A DNA stretch of 64,000 nt, taken from positions 831,501 through 895,500 of the forward strand of contig CP107220.1 of assembly GCA_025757685.1 (NCBI GenBank), given 5' to 3'. Every line of letters starts with the position of its first letter. The first letter of the stretch is position 1. The stretch comes from Oscillospiraceae bacterium. Lineage in GTDB: Bacteria > Bacillota > Clostridia > Oscillospirales > Acutalibacteraceae. The notes beneath the pieces were generated by a model. That model was not told where the DNA came from and searched no databases. It saw only the letters and a list, made by a program, of their open reading frames with translations. Of this stretch, positions 40,142-48,861 are shown in pieces. The translations under genes were made by a program, and so were the position numbers.

Positions 40142-41329
40142 ATGAACCAGACAGAACAGGTCTTTCTCTCTCTGCTGCGGGATTATGTTTGCGGACAAAA
40201 ATTAAAAGCCCTTCCCACCGTAGACTGGCAGGCACTGTATAACTTGGCGCAAAGTCATAATGTGACCGGTCTTGTGGGTCGTATCTTGGCAGATCTTCCT
40301 ACCGATCATCGCCCTCCAAAAGCCCTTGCAGTGGCCTTTCGCCAAGGGATGGGTCAAACCCTAATGGCTTACGAAAAGCGTATGGCGGCCGTGCAGGTGA
40401 TGGAGCAAACACTAACGGACGCCCACATCCCCTACTTAACGGTGAAAGGCGCCTGCACTGCGGCAGCCTACCCGGATCCCTCCTTGCGCACCTGCGGCGA
40501 TACGGATATTGTGCTGACGCCAGAGCACCAGCGAGAAGCGGTACAGACTTTGGAACAGCGTGGCTTTGCCAAAAAAGTGACCCACGACGATGTGGTGATG
40601 CTCACCCTGCATGGATTTGAATTTGAACTGCACACACGGTTGGAAAGCATTAACGACGGCTCTCGCGCCCTGCTGGCAAACCCTTTTGCACCGGAAGTGG
40701 CATACAATAAATCCAAAAATATCTGGGTGCTGCAACCGGTATATGCCGTTTATTACACCATGCTGCACCTGCTGCACCACATCAAAACCGGCGGTGCCGG
40801 CGTGCGTATGCTGCTGGACACAGACTTGCTCCTTCGCAAGGATCCGACACTTGCACCACAGGTACTGGAATTGGCCGAGCGCAGCGGACTGGAGCGGTCC
40901 TTTGGCTGTATCCTTGCCCTGTGTAAGCAGTGGCTGGATACGCCCCTTCCCTGTTCGGTGCCGGCATTGGATACGGACACGGTAGAGAAGTTCGCTGCCG
41001 TGATTTTAGGCGGCGGCGTGTTCGGTCACGGCAACGGCAACACCGGTGCTGTATTCCTGGCCCGGCAAAAGGCCGCAGATGGCAGCAAAACACCCTTTAC
41101 CCGTTTGGTCGCATTGTTTCGCTACTGCTTCCCAAAAGCGGATTATATGGCCTACCAGTTCCCTTATTTGATCCGGCAGCCCTGTCTGCTTCCCTTTGCA
41201 TACCTACACCGATTTTGTCGCGGACTGTTTCGCAATCGGACCCACTCCGCGGCGGCATTGCAAGCCATTGCCGGCAAAAATCAAGGTGCTGCTCTGCTGC
41301 ACCAGGTGTGGGCGGAGCTGGATTTATAA
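40142..41329 (+). CDS. Nucleotidyltransferase-family protein (PF14907-like)
   Basis: A 395-residue protein. The core LTVKGACTAAAYPDPSLRTC followed by GDTDIVLTPEHQREAVQTLE (about residues 100-140) matches the nucleotidyltransferase fold: the G-D-x-D pair supplies metal ligands. Proteins of this group often accompany polysaccharide or lasso-peptide loci, but none is seen here, so the substrate is open. ATG 40142 follows TTGGAGG by 7 bases. Confidence 0.75.
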   Translation: MNQTEQVFLSLLRDYVCGQKLKALPTVDWQALYNLAQSHNVTGLVGRILADLPTDHRPPKALAVAFRQGMGQTLMAYEKRMAAVQVMEQTLTDAHIPYLTVKGACTAAAYPDPSLRTCGDTDIVLTPEHQREAVQTLEQRGFAKKVTHDDVVMLTLHGFEFELHTRLESINDGSRALLANPFAPEVAYNKSKNIWVLQPVYAVYYTMLHLLHHIKTGGAGVRMLLDTDLLLRKDPTLAPQVLELAERSGLERSFGCILALCKQWLDTPLPCSVPALDTDTVEKFAAVILGGGVFGHGNGNTGAVFLARQKAADGSKTPFTRLVALFRYCFPKADYMAYQFPYLIRQPCLLPFAYLHRFCRGLFRNRTHSAAALQAIAGKNQGAALLHQVWAELDL

Positions 41330-41425
41330 TGTTACTATTTGTATAGCATTGTTAGACAGTTCGTATATAATGCCTATTTACATCTCTTCCGAAAGTTGGT
41401 AAGCTTTTTGAAGAGGTGTATTTTT

Positions 41426-42124
41426 ATGTCGAACGAACAAAATGAAAACAAAAAAGAAAGACGAACCTTTGCCCCCGGTCTGTGCTTTAGCAAACTGGTA
41501 TGGGTATTTTTGATCTCCTGTGTGGTAGGCTTTTTAGTAGAGACCTTGTGGTGCTACATACGCCACGGCTATATTGAAAGCCGACAGTCTTTGGTGTACG
41601 GTCCCCTTTCTGTGGCCTATGGTATGGGTGCAGTGGTACTTACCATGGCGCTGTATAAATTCCGAAATTCTCCGTGGTGGAAGATCTTTCTGGTGTCTTT
41701 TGTGGTAGGCACGGTTACGGAATATATCTGTTCTCTGGGGCAAGAGCTGGTGTTCGGGTCCGTTGCCTGGGATTACAGCAATGTACCGCTGAATATCAAT
41801 GGTCGAGTGTGCCTACTGTACTCCGTCTTTTGGGGCATACTGGGTATTGCGTGGATCAAGCTGATCTACCCGCCTATGGCTAAGCTGATTGGTAAACTGC
41901 CTATAAAACTTGGAAAAGTGCTCACTTGGGCATTTATCATCTTTTTTATTTTTGATGCCATTCTGTCCGCCTCCGCTGCGCTGCGTATGGACCAAAGAGA
42001 CAAAGGTGCAGCGCCTCGTAATGCCTTTGAATGCTATCTGGACGAACACTTTGACGATGCGCGCATGCACAGGATTTATGCAAACTCCGTCAGTACCGAC
42101 CCACAAAAGCAAGAAAATAAGTAA
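41426..42124 (+). CDS. Putative ABC-transporter permease-like membrane protein (PF06541-like)
   Basis: A 232-residue protein with about five membrane segments. FLVETLWCYIRHGYIESRQSL (continuing VYGPLSVAYGMG) and EYICSLGQELVFGSVAWDYS are the typical motifs of the Clostridial 'putative ABC transporter permease' family. No ATPase partner is adjacent. ATG 41426 with AAGAGGTG 7 bases upstream; the frame extends upstream to 41339 without a Shine-Dalgarno. TATAAT at 41366-41371 may be its -10 box. Confidence 0.78.
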   Translation: MSNEQNENKKERRTFAPGLCFSKLVWVFLISCVVGFLVETLWCYIRHGYIESRQSLVYGPLSVAYGMGAVVLTMALYKFRNSPWWKIFLVSFVVGTVTEYICSLGQELVFGSVAWDYSNVPLNINGRVCLLYSVFWGILGIAWIKLIYPPMAKLIGKLPIKLGKVLTWAFIIFFIFDAILSASAALRMDQRDKGAAPRNAFECYLDEHFDDARMHRIYANSVSTDPQKQENK

Positions 42125-42136
42125 GCCGATCGGCGC

Positions 42137-42176
42137 AAAAAAGCCACTGTCTGTTACAGACAGTGGCTTCTTGATC
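42137..42176. terminator. Bidirectional terminator
   Basis: Perfect 11-bp stem GCCACTGTCTG (42143-42153) with CAGACAGTGGC (42157-42167), loop TTA; A6 on the left gives a strong T-run for the - strand gene ending at 42180. Confidence 0.92.
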
Positions 42177-42179
42177 GTT

Positions 42180-43613
42180 TTATAGGCGCTCCAAGTTGGA
42201 AGAGTCGAACAGCTCCTGGCTCATGGGAAATGTGTCTTTGACGATTACGCGCAGTTGCACACGCTGGTCCTTCATACCGGAGATGGTCACATGCTGCACA
42301 TCAACATTCACCTTCATATTGTAAGTTGCCTTGGTGATCTTGCCGCTGGAGGTGTTAATGGTTATGGTGCCGGTGCCGCCGGTGTAATTCATATGCAAGT
42401 TCTTTTTGGCATTACCGGTGGTCCATTTGCCGCCATTTTGCTTGAGCATTTGGTCAAAGGTGTCATACATGGGGCCAAGGGTGCTGAAGAACCGGCCCTG
42501 GGCATCTGCACCGGGAGAACTCATTTGCACCGATTTGGGCTTGATAGTCAGGGTGACGGTGCCGTTTTTATTGTCCTTAATGCTTAGGCTGGCGACATCC
42601 GTGTCTCTCAGACGGGAGGTAATCAGAGACTTGCCGTTCAGGTCCGTATCTGCTGACTTATTAACAGAAGTGCTGGGCGGCAGCCCGGTACCGACTTTGG
42701 TGTCGCTGATCATGGAGTCCAAATAACTGTCCATAAACTTATTGCGGCTGCCGTTAATGTACACATTGTCTGCGCCAAGAGTCTTAACGCCCAGCAGTTT
42801 GTAGTAGGTAAGGATTTCGTCCGTTTCTTTATTCTGATACTTGGCGGTCTCTTTCTTTGTGGCATTATATGCCTTAACGTAGTACCGTACTGCGTCCGCG
42901 GTGGTGTTCAGCTGCACACCGGCGTATTTGCCTTTCTTAAACGGATCCTTGGCGGTGGTAACCGTCTTGGCGGGGCTGTACGCACCGGAATAAGACTTCT
43001 TACCCTGATTCACATAAGCCTGCACCCGCACATAATACTTTTTGCCGGCTTTCAGGCCGGTGATGGTGGCAGAGGTGGCGTTGCCGTTGGTGACCTTCAG
43101 CGCTTTGGTCACCTTTTTGTCAAATTTAGAAGAGGTGCTGTACTGCACCCGGTATCCGGAAACAGAAGGCGCCTTACTCCATTTGACAGTAAATCCCAAA
43201 CGCTCAGCAGAAACAGACTTAAAGTTCACTTTCGCCACCTTGGTGGTAACGGATTTGGCGCTGCTCCAACTGCTGTACTTTTTCTTTTTACCGCTGGTTT
43301 TATAGGTGCGCACACGCACATAATACTTGGTTTTACTTTTCAGACCGCTGACCGTCTTGGCCGTAGTCTTATCTTTCTTGGCCGTAGCGGTTTTGCTGGT
43401 TTTGGAAGTGAATTTGGAGGAGGTGCTGTACTGCACCTGGTATCCGGTCACGCCGCTGACCTTCTTCCACTTGACGGTAAAGGCAGCTGCACCGGCGCTG
43501 ACGGAGGACACCGTGGGCTTTTTGGGCGCTGCAGCAAAGGCGGTGGTAGGCACGGCAAAGCAGCTAAGCAGCATTAGCAATGCCAGGCATACGGACAAAG
43601 TCTTTTTCATCAT
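42180..43613 (-). CDS. Secreted protein with two fibronectin type III domains
   Basis: A 477-residue exported protein. A signal peptide (MKKTLSVCLALLMLLSCFAV, cut near AFA) precedes two FN3 repeats (about 30-115 and 125-215) that share the motif V-x-GY-x-VQYSTSSKF and KYYVRV. The remaining 260 residues are a Thr/Asn/Asp-rich beta domain I do not recognise. No catalytic motif or anchor is seen. The FN3 type resembles that of the hydrolase at 10-11.5 kb, so the two may act at the same cell-surface site. Confidence 0.75.
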   Translation of the reverse strand: MMKKTLSVCLALLMLLSCFAVPTTAFAAAPKKPTVSSVSAGAAAFTVKWKKVSGVTGYQVQYSTSSKFTSKTSKTATAKKDKTTAKTVSGLKSKTKYYVRVRTYKTSGKKKKYSSWSSAKSVTTKVAKVNFKSVSAERLGFTVKWSKAPSVSGYRVQYSTSSKFDKKVTKALKVTNGNATSATITGLKAGKKYYVRVQAYVNQGKKSYSGAYSPAKTVTTAKDPFKKGKYAGVQLNTTADAVRYYVKAYNATKKETAKYQNKETDEILTYYKLLGVKTLGADNVYINGSRNKFMDSYLDSMISDTKVGTGLPPSTSVNKSADTDLNGKSLITSRLRDTDVASLSIKDNKNGTVTLTIKPKSVQMSSPGADAQGRFFSTLGPMYDTFDQMLKQNGGKWTTGNAKKNLHMNYTGGTGTITINTSSGKITKATYNMKVNVDVQHVTISGMKDQRVQLRVIVKDTFPMSQELFDSSNLERL

Positions 43614-43659
43614 TTCTCTCCTTCTAAAATCATTAAAAAGTGTGTGAACTTAAAACTTT

Positions 43660-43688
43660 ATTATAGCATAAGACTTTGCCTCTTGCAA
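43660..43688 (-). promoter_or_regulatory. Promoter of the FN3 protein gene
   Basis: On the - strand TTGCAA (43688-43683), 17-bp spacer, TATAAT (43665-43660). Confidence 0.82.
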
Positions 43689-43717
43689 TAGACAGGGCGA
43701 ACATTCTATCTAAAAGC

Positions 43718-43748
43718 AAAAAAGAGACTCCTGCGAGTCTCCTTTTTT
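43718..43748. terminator. Terminator downstream of the M20 peptidase region
   Basis: GAGACTC (43724-43730) with GAGTCTC (43735-43741), loop CTGC, with A-rich left and T6 right flanks, so T-runs on both strands. Confidence 0.85.
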
Positions 43749-43822
43749 ATTTCTATTATACACAGTTAAGAAGCCGTTGGTATGCCAGTTAATCAACTGA
43801 CTGCTGCGTCGAGCAAATGAAC

Positions 43823-43945
43823 TTAAATCATATACTCAATGGTGTTCTCCGGAGTGAGCATGGTCTCCGTATTATATAGCACCACCGCTTCCCTACTCTC
43901 CTGCTCTGCAAAGGCATACAAGGTCTGCGCCTCTCCGTTGAGCAT
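43823..43945 (-). pseudogene. Orphan reading frame after the M20 peptidase (possible gene remnant)
   Basis: On the - strand a frame with host-like codon use runs from just after the peptidase stop to 43823: EEPFAYNRILPQSMLNGEAQ, then TLYAFAEQES and so on, ending TPENTIEYMI. There is no ATG before 43945 and no Shine-Dalgarno. It looks like the C-terminal end of a protein whose front is gone, or a chance frame. It is before the terminator, so it is transcribed with the peptidase. The rest of 43614-43985 holds only the promoter and terminator noted. Confidence 0.3.
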
Positions 43946-43985
43946 AGACTGGGGCAAAATGCGATTATACGCAAAGGGCTCTTCA

Positions 43986-45095
43986 TCAGTCTTGCTTCTC
44001 CATTAATGCCTGCGCCAGCCGGCCTGCCTTGCACAGTTCCTCCACAGTGGTGTATTCGTTCACAGCGTGGCAGTTATTCATAGCCGTAGCCACCACCAAA
44101 CCCTGTATGCCGTGCGCGGACAGGATATTACAGTCACTGCCGCCGTAAGTGTCCGTAAACCGAGGCGCAACTCCCACAGCTTCGCAGGCTCGTCTGAACC
44201 GCTGGGCAACAGGTGCGTCCGTGTCTACTCGATAACCGGTAATATGTATGGTATGGTTAAAATTCAGTTTGGCGTCCACCGCCTGTGCCTGCTCCACAAA
44301 CTCGCTGTGAATTTCGTTGAGTCGATCCAGGGCGTCCTGGTGGCACAGGGCACGAATTTCACCGGTGACGGTGCAACTGTCCGGCACAATGTTGGTGGCG
44401 CGACCGCCGGTAATGGTGCCCACATTTACCGTCACATCGCCCCATCGCCCACTGGGAAGATTGGCAACTGCGGCAGCAGCCACCTGAATGGCGTGCACGC
44501 CGTCCTCCGGCGCAAAACCGGCGTGGGCAGCCTTGCCCACCACCTCTGCGGAAAAAGTAATCAGCGTAGGCGCTGCCACAGCACAGTCCCCTACCGGGCC
44601 GGACAAATCCATCACATACGCCGTCTTGGACTGCAGGCGCTCCGCATCAAACGCCTTAGCACCCAAGCAAAAATGCTCCTCTCCGGTGGTAAACAGCAGT
44701 TCCAGCGTCGGATGGGTTGCGCCGCTCTCTAACAAAGAAGCCACACCCTCTAAGATTGCCGATACACCGGCAAAATCATCAGCACCTAATACCGTATCAC
44801 CACAGGAGGTAATGCGCCCGTTCTCATTTGTGACCGCCTGCTTGCCCTGGGACGGCTCCACCGTATCCATATGGGCAGCAAAGAGCACCGGCTCCAGCGA
44901 TGGATCACCGGGAATGGTTGCCAGCAAGTTGCCGCAGGTACTGCCGGTGGCAGCGGCGGAGTCGTCTTCCGCCACCTGCACGCCTAGCGCAGTTAATCGT
45001 TCCTGAATGTAACGGCAAACCGCCTGCTCGTCAAAGGAGGGGCTATCCAGTGCTACCAGATCCATAAATGTCTTCACCAATCGTTCTTTGTTCAT
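43986..45095 (-). CDS. M20 family metallopeptidase (PepT-like)
   Basis: A 369-residue cytoplasmic zinc peptidase. Metal ligands are visible in FAAHMDTV (His, near residue 73), GADDFAG (Asp, near 106) and TTGEEH (Glu pair, near 137), with a later His near the C-terminus (NNCHAVNEYT). A dimerisation domain interrupts the catalytic core (about 180-290). The pattern resembles peptidase T or related aminopeptidases; the exact substrate is open. It has its own promoter. Confidence 0.85.
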   Translation of the reverse strand: MNKERLVKTFMDLVALDSPSFDEQAVCRYIQERLTALGVQVAEDDSAAATGSTCGNLLATIPGDPSLEPVLFAAHMDTVEPSQGKQAVTNENGRITSCGDTVLGADDFAGVSAILEGVASLLESGATHPTLELLFTTGEEHFCLGAKAFDAERLQSKTAYVMDLSGPVGDCAVAAPTLITFSAEVVGKAAHAGFAPEDGVHAIQVAAAAVANLPSGRWGDVTVNVGTITGGRATNIVPDSCTVTGEIRALCHQDALDRLNEIHSEFVEQAQAVDAKLNFNHTIHITGYRVDTDAPVAQRFRRACEAVGVAPRFTDTYGGSDCNILSAHGIQGLVVATAMNNCHAVNEYTTVEELCKAGRLAQALMEKQD

Positions 45096-45132
45096 CCTAT
45101 ATCACCATTTCCTACAAATGTTCTATGATTTA

Positions 45133-45161
45133 ATGATACAACCCTGTGGGTTGCCTGTCAA
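45133..45161 (-). promoter_or_regulatory. Promoter of the M20 peptidase gene
   Basis: On the - strand TTGACA (45161-45156), 17-bp spacer, TATCAT (45138-45133). Confidence 0.8.
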
Positions 45162-45164
45162 TAT

Positions 45165-45196
45165 AAAAAGAGCAGAAAGTCACACTCTCTGCTCTT
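45165..45196. terminator. Terminator of the long ruvC-to-clp operon
   Basis: AAGAGCAGA pairs with TCTGCTCTT; on the - strand it is followed by TTTTT. The next promoter (45161) begins directly after it. Confidence 0.85.
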
Positions 45197-45207
45197 ACCG
45201 TTTCCAT

Positions 45208-47529
45208 TTACGGATTGATTTGCAGCTGCACGCCGTCGTCACCTGCTGTCAAAGCAATCGCCTGTATGTCCTGATCCTGATGGAACACCAATGCACTTGC
45301 CAGCTGATCCTCCACCTGGCGGCGCACCGCGTCACGCAAACCGCGGGCGTTCTTCTTGGAACCATAGGCGATCTTTGCCAAATACACCGGCACACTGTCG
45401 TCATAGGTCAGGGTAATGCCCTTGTCCTGCATGCCGGGCACCAGTTCGTCCACCATCAAGCGGGCGATCCGCTGGAAGTTCTCAAAGGTCAGCTTGTTAA
45501 AGACGATCACCTCGTCCACACGACCCAGGAATTCCGGACGCAGGAAGCGCTCCAGGGCTTTCATGGTCACATCCCGGTTCATATCCGCCTGGGACTTGCC
45601 AAAGCCCACAGTGGCAGCGTCGGTCGATCCGGCATTAGAGGTCATCACAATAATGGTATTTTCAAAATTCACCGTGCGGCCCTGTGCATCTGTGATCCGA
45701 CCCTCGTCCAGAATTTGCAGCAAAATGTTCAGCACATCTTTATGGGCCTTTTCAATCTCGTCAAACAGAATCACGCTGTAAGGCTTGCGCCGTACTTTCT
45801 CTGTCAACTGCCCGGCATCGTCATAGCCCACATAGCCGGGAGGCGAGCCGATGATACGAGAGACAGAAAACTTCTCCATATACTCGCTCATATCCAGGCG
45901 GATCAGGGCGTCCGGGGTGTCAAACATATAGGCGGCCAACTGCTTGACCAGCTCCGTCTTGCCTACGCCGGTGGGACCCACAAAAATAAAGGACTGGGGC
46001 CGCTTGCGGGGACTGATTTGTACGCGGCCTCGGCGCACGGCTGCGGCAACTTTTTCAATGGCTTCATCTTGGCCGATGATATGGGCTTTCAGCGCCGGCT
46101 CCAAACCGGCCAGTTTTTGAATATCCCCCTGCTCGATTTTTGCAGCAGGAATCCCTGTCCACATGGAGATCGCGCTGGCAATATCCGACTCCAGCACCTG
46201 ATTGTCTTTGGCCTTTTCCTGCAAAGCAGGCAGCTTTTCGTCAATGGCCATCACTTCGGTTTTCAGTTTGGAGATCAGCTCATAGTCGATCTGCTGGTCC
46301 TCCTCTGTGGGTTCAGACAGATTTTCAATATTCTCCTGCAAATTCCGTTTTTTACCTTCCAGGATCTGCGCCTGGCTGATGGCCGGGTTGCGCAAATTGG
46401 CGCAGGTGCAGCTTTCATCCAGCAAGTCAATGGCTTTATCCGGCAGGTAACGGTCTGTTACATACCGCTCGCTCATCAGCACCGCTTTATAAACCAAGGT
46501 GTCAGAAATTTGCACCTTGTGGTACTGCTCGTAGTAGCCCTTAATGCCCAGCAGCATTTTGTAGGCGTCTTCCACGGATGGCTCCTCGATCTTCACCGGT
46601 TGGAACCGGCGCTCCAGGGCCGCATCCTTCTCTATAAACTTACGATACTCGGTAAAGGTGGTAGCGCCGATCACCTGAATTTCGCCGCGAGAGAGCGCAG
46701 GCTTCAGGATATTTGCCGCGTTCATGGTGCCCTCACTGTCGCCGGTGCCCACCAAATTGTGCACCTCGTCAATGAACAGAATAATATTGCCCTGGGCCTT
46801 CACCTCGTCCACCAGGCCCTTGATCCGGCCCTCGAACTGGCCACGGAACTGGGTGCCGGCCACCAGTGCGGTCAGGTCCAGCAAATAGATCTCTTTGTCT
46901 GCCAGGCGCGCAGGCACCTGCCCCTTAGCAATGCGAATGGCCAGCCCCTCGGCAATGGCAGTCTTACCCACGCCCGGCTCGCCGATCAGGCAGGGGTTAT
47001 TCTTGGTACGGCGGCACAGGATTTGTACCGTGCGGGAGATCTCCTGTTCTCTGCCGATAATGGCGTCCAGCTTACCGTCCCGGGCTTTGCCGGTCAGGTT
47101 GGTGCAGTAGGTGTTTAGGTACTTTTTGCCGTCATCTTTTTGGCGTTTGTTGCCTTTTTTCCCACGCTTCTTACCCTGCTTTTGACCGCTTTCATTCTCA
47201 TCCACAGCCAGTTCTCCGGCGTCGCCAAAAAGATTGGCAAAGGGCATGGTCTGGGCGCCGTCCATATTCTCCGCGTTGAACATCCCGCTCATATCGCCAA
47301 AGTTAAAATCGCCCATATTCTCCATAAACTGGCTCATCTGCTCAGACGCCTGCTCCAGTTCTTCGTCAGAGATACCCAGCTTATCAATCATCTGGTTAAT
47401 AGAGCCGATGTTCAGCTCCCGGGCGCACTGAATACAAAGCCCCTCCGGCTTTACCTCATCGCCCTCCATTTTTTGAATATAGATCACCGCCGGGCGTTCA
47501 CCGCAGCGGGCACACATCTGTTGTTTCAT
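45208..47529 (-). CDS. ClpE/ClpC-type AAA+ ATPase with N-terminal zinc finger
   Basis: A 773-residue Hsp100 unfoldase for the ClpP protease. The N-terminus is a zinc finger (CARC...CIQC, residues 6-36) in place of the usual Clp N repeats, followed by a Met/Asp-rich linker. AAA domain 1 has GEPGVGKTA and FIDEVHNLVG; domain 2 has GPTGVGKTE and ILFDEIEKAH; the middle region is short. The zinc finger is typical of ClpE, a stress unfoldase. No CtsR-like operator was seen upstream, as it follows pgsA by 25 bases in an operon. Confidence 0.88.
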   Translation of the reverse strand: MKQQMCARCGERPAVIYIQKMEGDEVKPEGLCIQCARELNIGSINQMIDKLGISDEELEQASEQMSQFMENMGDFNFGDMSGMFNAENMDGAQTMPFANLFGDAGELAVDENESGQKQGKKRGKKGNKRQKDDGKKYLNTYCTNLTGKARDGKLDAIIGREQEISRTVQILCRRTKNNPCLIGEPGVGKTAIAEGLAIRIAKGQVPARLADKEIYLLDLTALVAGTQFRGQFEGRIKGLVDEVKAQGNIILFIDEVHNLVGTGDSEGTMNAANILKPALSRGEIQVIGATTFTEYRKFIEKDAALERRFQPVKIEEPSVEDAYKMLLGIKGYYEQYHKVQISDTLVYKAVLMSERYVTDRYLPDKAIDLLDESCTCANLRNPAISQAQILEGKKRNLQENIENLSEPTEEDQQIDYELISKLKTEVMAIDEKLPALQEKAKDNQVLESDIASAISMWTGIPAAKIEQGDIQKLAGLEPALKAHIIGQDEAIEKVAAAVRRGRVQISPRKRPQSFIFVGPTGVGKTELVKQLAAYMFDTPDALIRLDMSEYMEKFSVSRIIGSPPGYVGYDDAGQLTEKVRRKPYSVILFDEIEKAHKDVLNILLQILDEGRITDAQGRTVNFENTIIVMTSNAGSTDAATVGFGKSQADMNRDVTMKALERFLRPEFLGRVDEVIVFNKLTFENFQRIARLMVDELVPGMQDKGITLTYDDSVPVYLAKIAYGSKKNARGLRDAVRRQVEDQLASALVFHQDQDIQAIALTAGDDGVQLQINP

Positions 47530-47554
47530 AAATCGATCTCCTGATGAATATTGC

Positions 47555-48181
47555 TTATTTGGCAGTGTTTTGTGCCTTGTTCTCTTTCAGCTGCTTCAAA
47601 AATCCCGGCACATAGCCCAGGAGAGATACCAAGGCAGACACGGCGGACAGTGCCACCAGCACCCAGGTCACCACGGACGGCAGCGTAAAGTGGGTCACAT
47701 TACACAAAGCGCCGTTCTCGCCAAAGGCTAAAATAATAATCATAGCAATGTAAAACACATTGGTGGCTACCTTGCCCCAAATCTCTGCGGCGGTGGGGCG
47801 CATACCCTTGGACAGCAGCAGCGCGCCGCCCAGCAACATCAGCACCTCTTTCACAATAAAAAAGAAAAACAGATACTTAATGGGGTTCTCCCAGTAGGTG
47901 TACAATAGCACGATTACAATCGCCATTTGGGACAGCTTATCCGCAATGGGGTCTAAGATCTTTCCCAGATTACTCACTTGATTAAACTTGCGGGCAATCT
48001 TGCCGTCGAACAGGTCGGTTAGCGCAGCGCAAATCATCACGATCACCGCCACCAGTTGATGCCCCTGAACAAACAGCACAGCAAACACCGGGATCAGTGC
48101 AATGCGGATAAAGGACAGCCAGTTGGGAATGGTATTCCAGCCGTCAAACAGGTCGTGCACATTTTCTTTTAGTGTAGACAT
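47555..48181 (-). CDS. pgsA: CDP-diacylglycerol-glycerol-3-phosphate 3-phosphatidyltransferase
   Basis: A 208-residue membrane enzyme of phosphatidylglycerol synthesis. The CDP-alcohol phosphotransferase signature D-x2-D-G-x2-A-R-x8-G-x3-D-x3-D is present as DLFDGKIARKFNQVSNLGKI with LDPIADK following. About five membrane segments. GGAGG lies 7 bases before the ATG. Confidence 0.93.
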   Translation of the reverse strand: MSTLKENVHDLFDGWNTIPNWLSFIRIALIPVFAVLFVQGHQLVAVIVMICAALTDLFDGKIARKFNQVSNLGKILDPIADKLSQMAIVIVLLYTYWENPIKYLFFFFIVKEVLMLLGGALLLSKGMRPTAAEIWGKVATNVFYIAMIIILAFGENGALCNVTHFTLPSVVTWVLVALSAVSALVSLLGYVPGFLKQLKENKAQNTAK

Positions 48182-48192
48182 AACAGGTCCTC

Positions 48193-48861
48193 CTATAGTG
48201 TGGGAAGCAAAGTTTCCATATATTCTAAAATGGCGCTGTCTGCAAAGAACGCATATACGCCGTTATCTTTCGGCAGCCAGTTGTTACCGGCCAGGTACGC
48301 CCAAACGCCGCTGACCAGCACCAAAAACAGACACCCCTTAACCAGCCCAAAGGCACCGCCCAATAGGCTGTTGGTCCGGGTAAATATCGTATTTTTACCC
48401 TGCTTCTTCCTTAGCATAGCGGAAAGCAGCCAACAAATCAAGGCAATAATTATGAACGATAATAAAAATAATGCGATTTTTACCAGCAGGCAAGCCGCCG
48501 GTTCCACCAACTGCTGCATTACAAAATCTGCAGCAGTTTTGGCACTGCCTTTTTTCAGCGCGGCGAAGTCAAAATCCCTTTGCAACGCCTGGGGCAGAGC
48601 CTGCATCTTGTCCTGCAAGGCAGCCATAAAGGTGTCCACGCCGGAGGCGCCGGTGATTTTCTCCTGCACCTTGGCAAGGGCCTTTGGCTCCACCAGCTTG
48701 TCATACACCACTTGATAATACTGATGGCTGACGAACAGGGACACCGGCACACCAACAGCGTACTTGGCTGTGCCGATCAAACCGGACAGCAGCCCCCGTC
48801 GAAAGCCCCATACCGCCATAAGTACCACCAGGGCGATCAATATATAATCCAAAATACTCAA
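48193..48861 (-). CDS. CvpA family membrane protein
   Basis: A 222-residue protein: N-terminal membrane helices (DYILIALVVLMAVWGFRRGL), a soluble middle of about 60 residues and two more helices at the C-terminus with NSLLGGAFGLVKG, the CvpA-family signature. In other bacteria CvpA is tied to colicin V production and envelope homeostasis; its biochemical role is not settled. TTG start overlapping the preceding stop (TTGA). Confidence 0.8.
   Translation of the reverse strand: MSILDYILIALVVLMAVWGFRRGLLSGLIGTAKYAVGVPVSLFVSHQYYQVVYDKLVEPKALAKVQEKITGASGVDTFMAALQDKMQALPQALQRDFDFAALKKGSAKTAADFVMQQLVEPAACLLVKIALFLLSFIIIALICWLLSAMLRKKQGKNTIFTRTNSLLGGAFGLVKGCLFLVLVSGVWAYLAGNNWLPKDNGVYAFFADSAILEYMETLLPTL

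Noticed and set aside
45088..47118. Long open frame of 676 codons on the + strand
   Set aside because: It is the mirror of the Clp ATPase gene, full of His/Gln/Leu-rich low-sense sequence, and has no ribosome site; the - strand frame has all AAA+ motifs.
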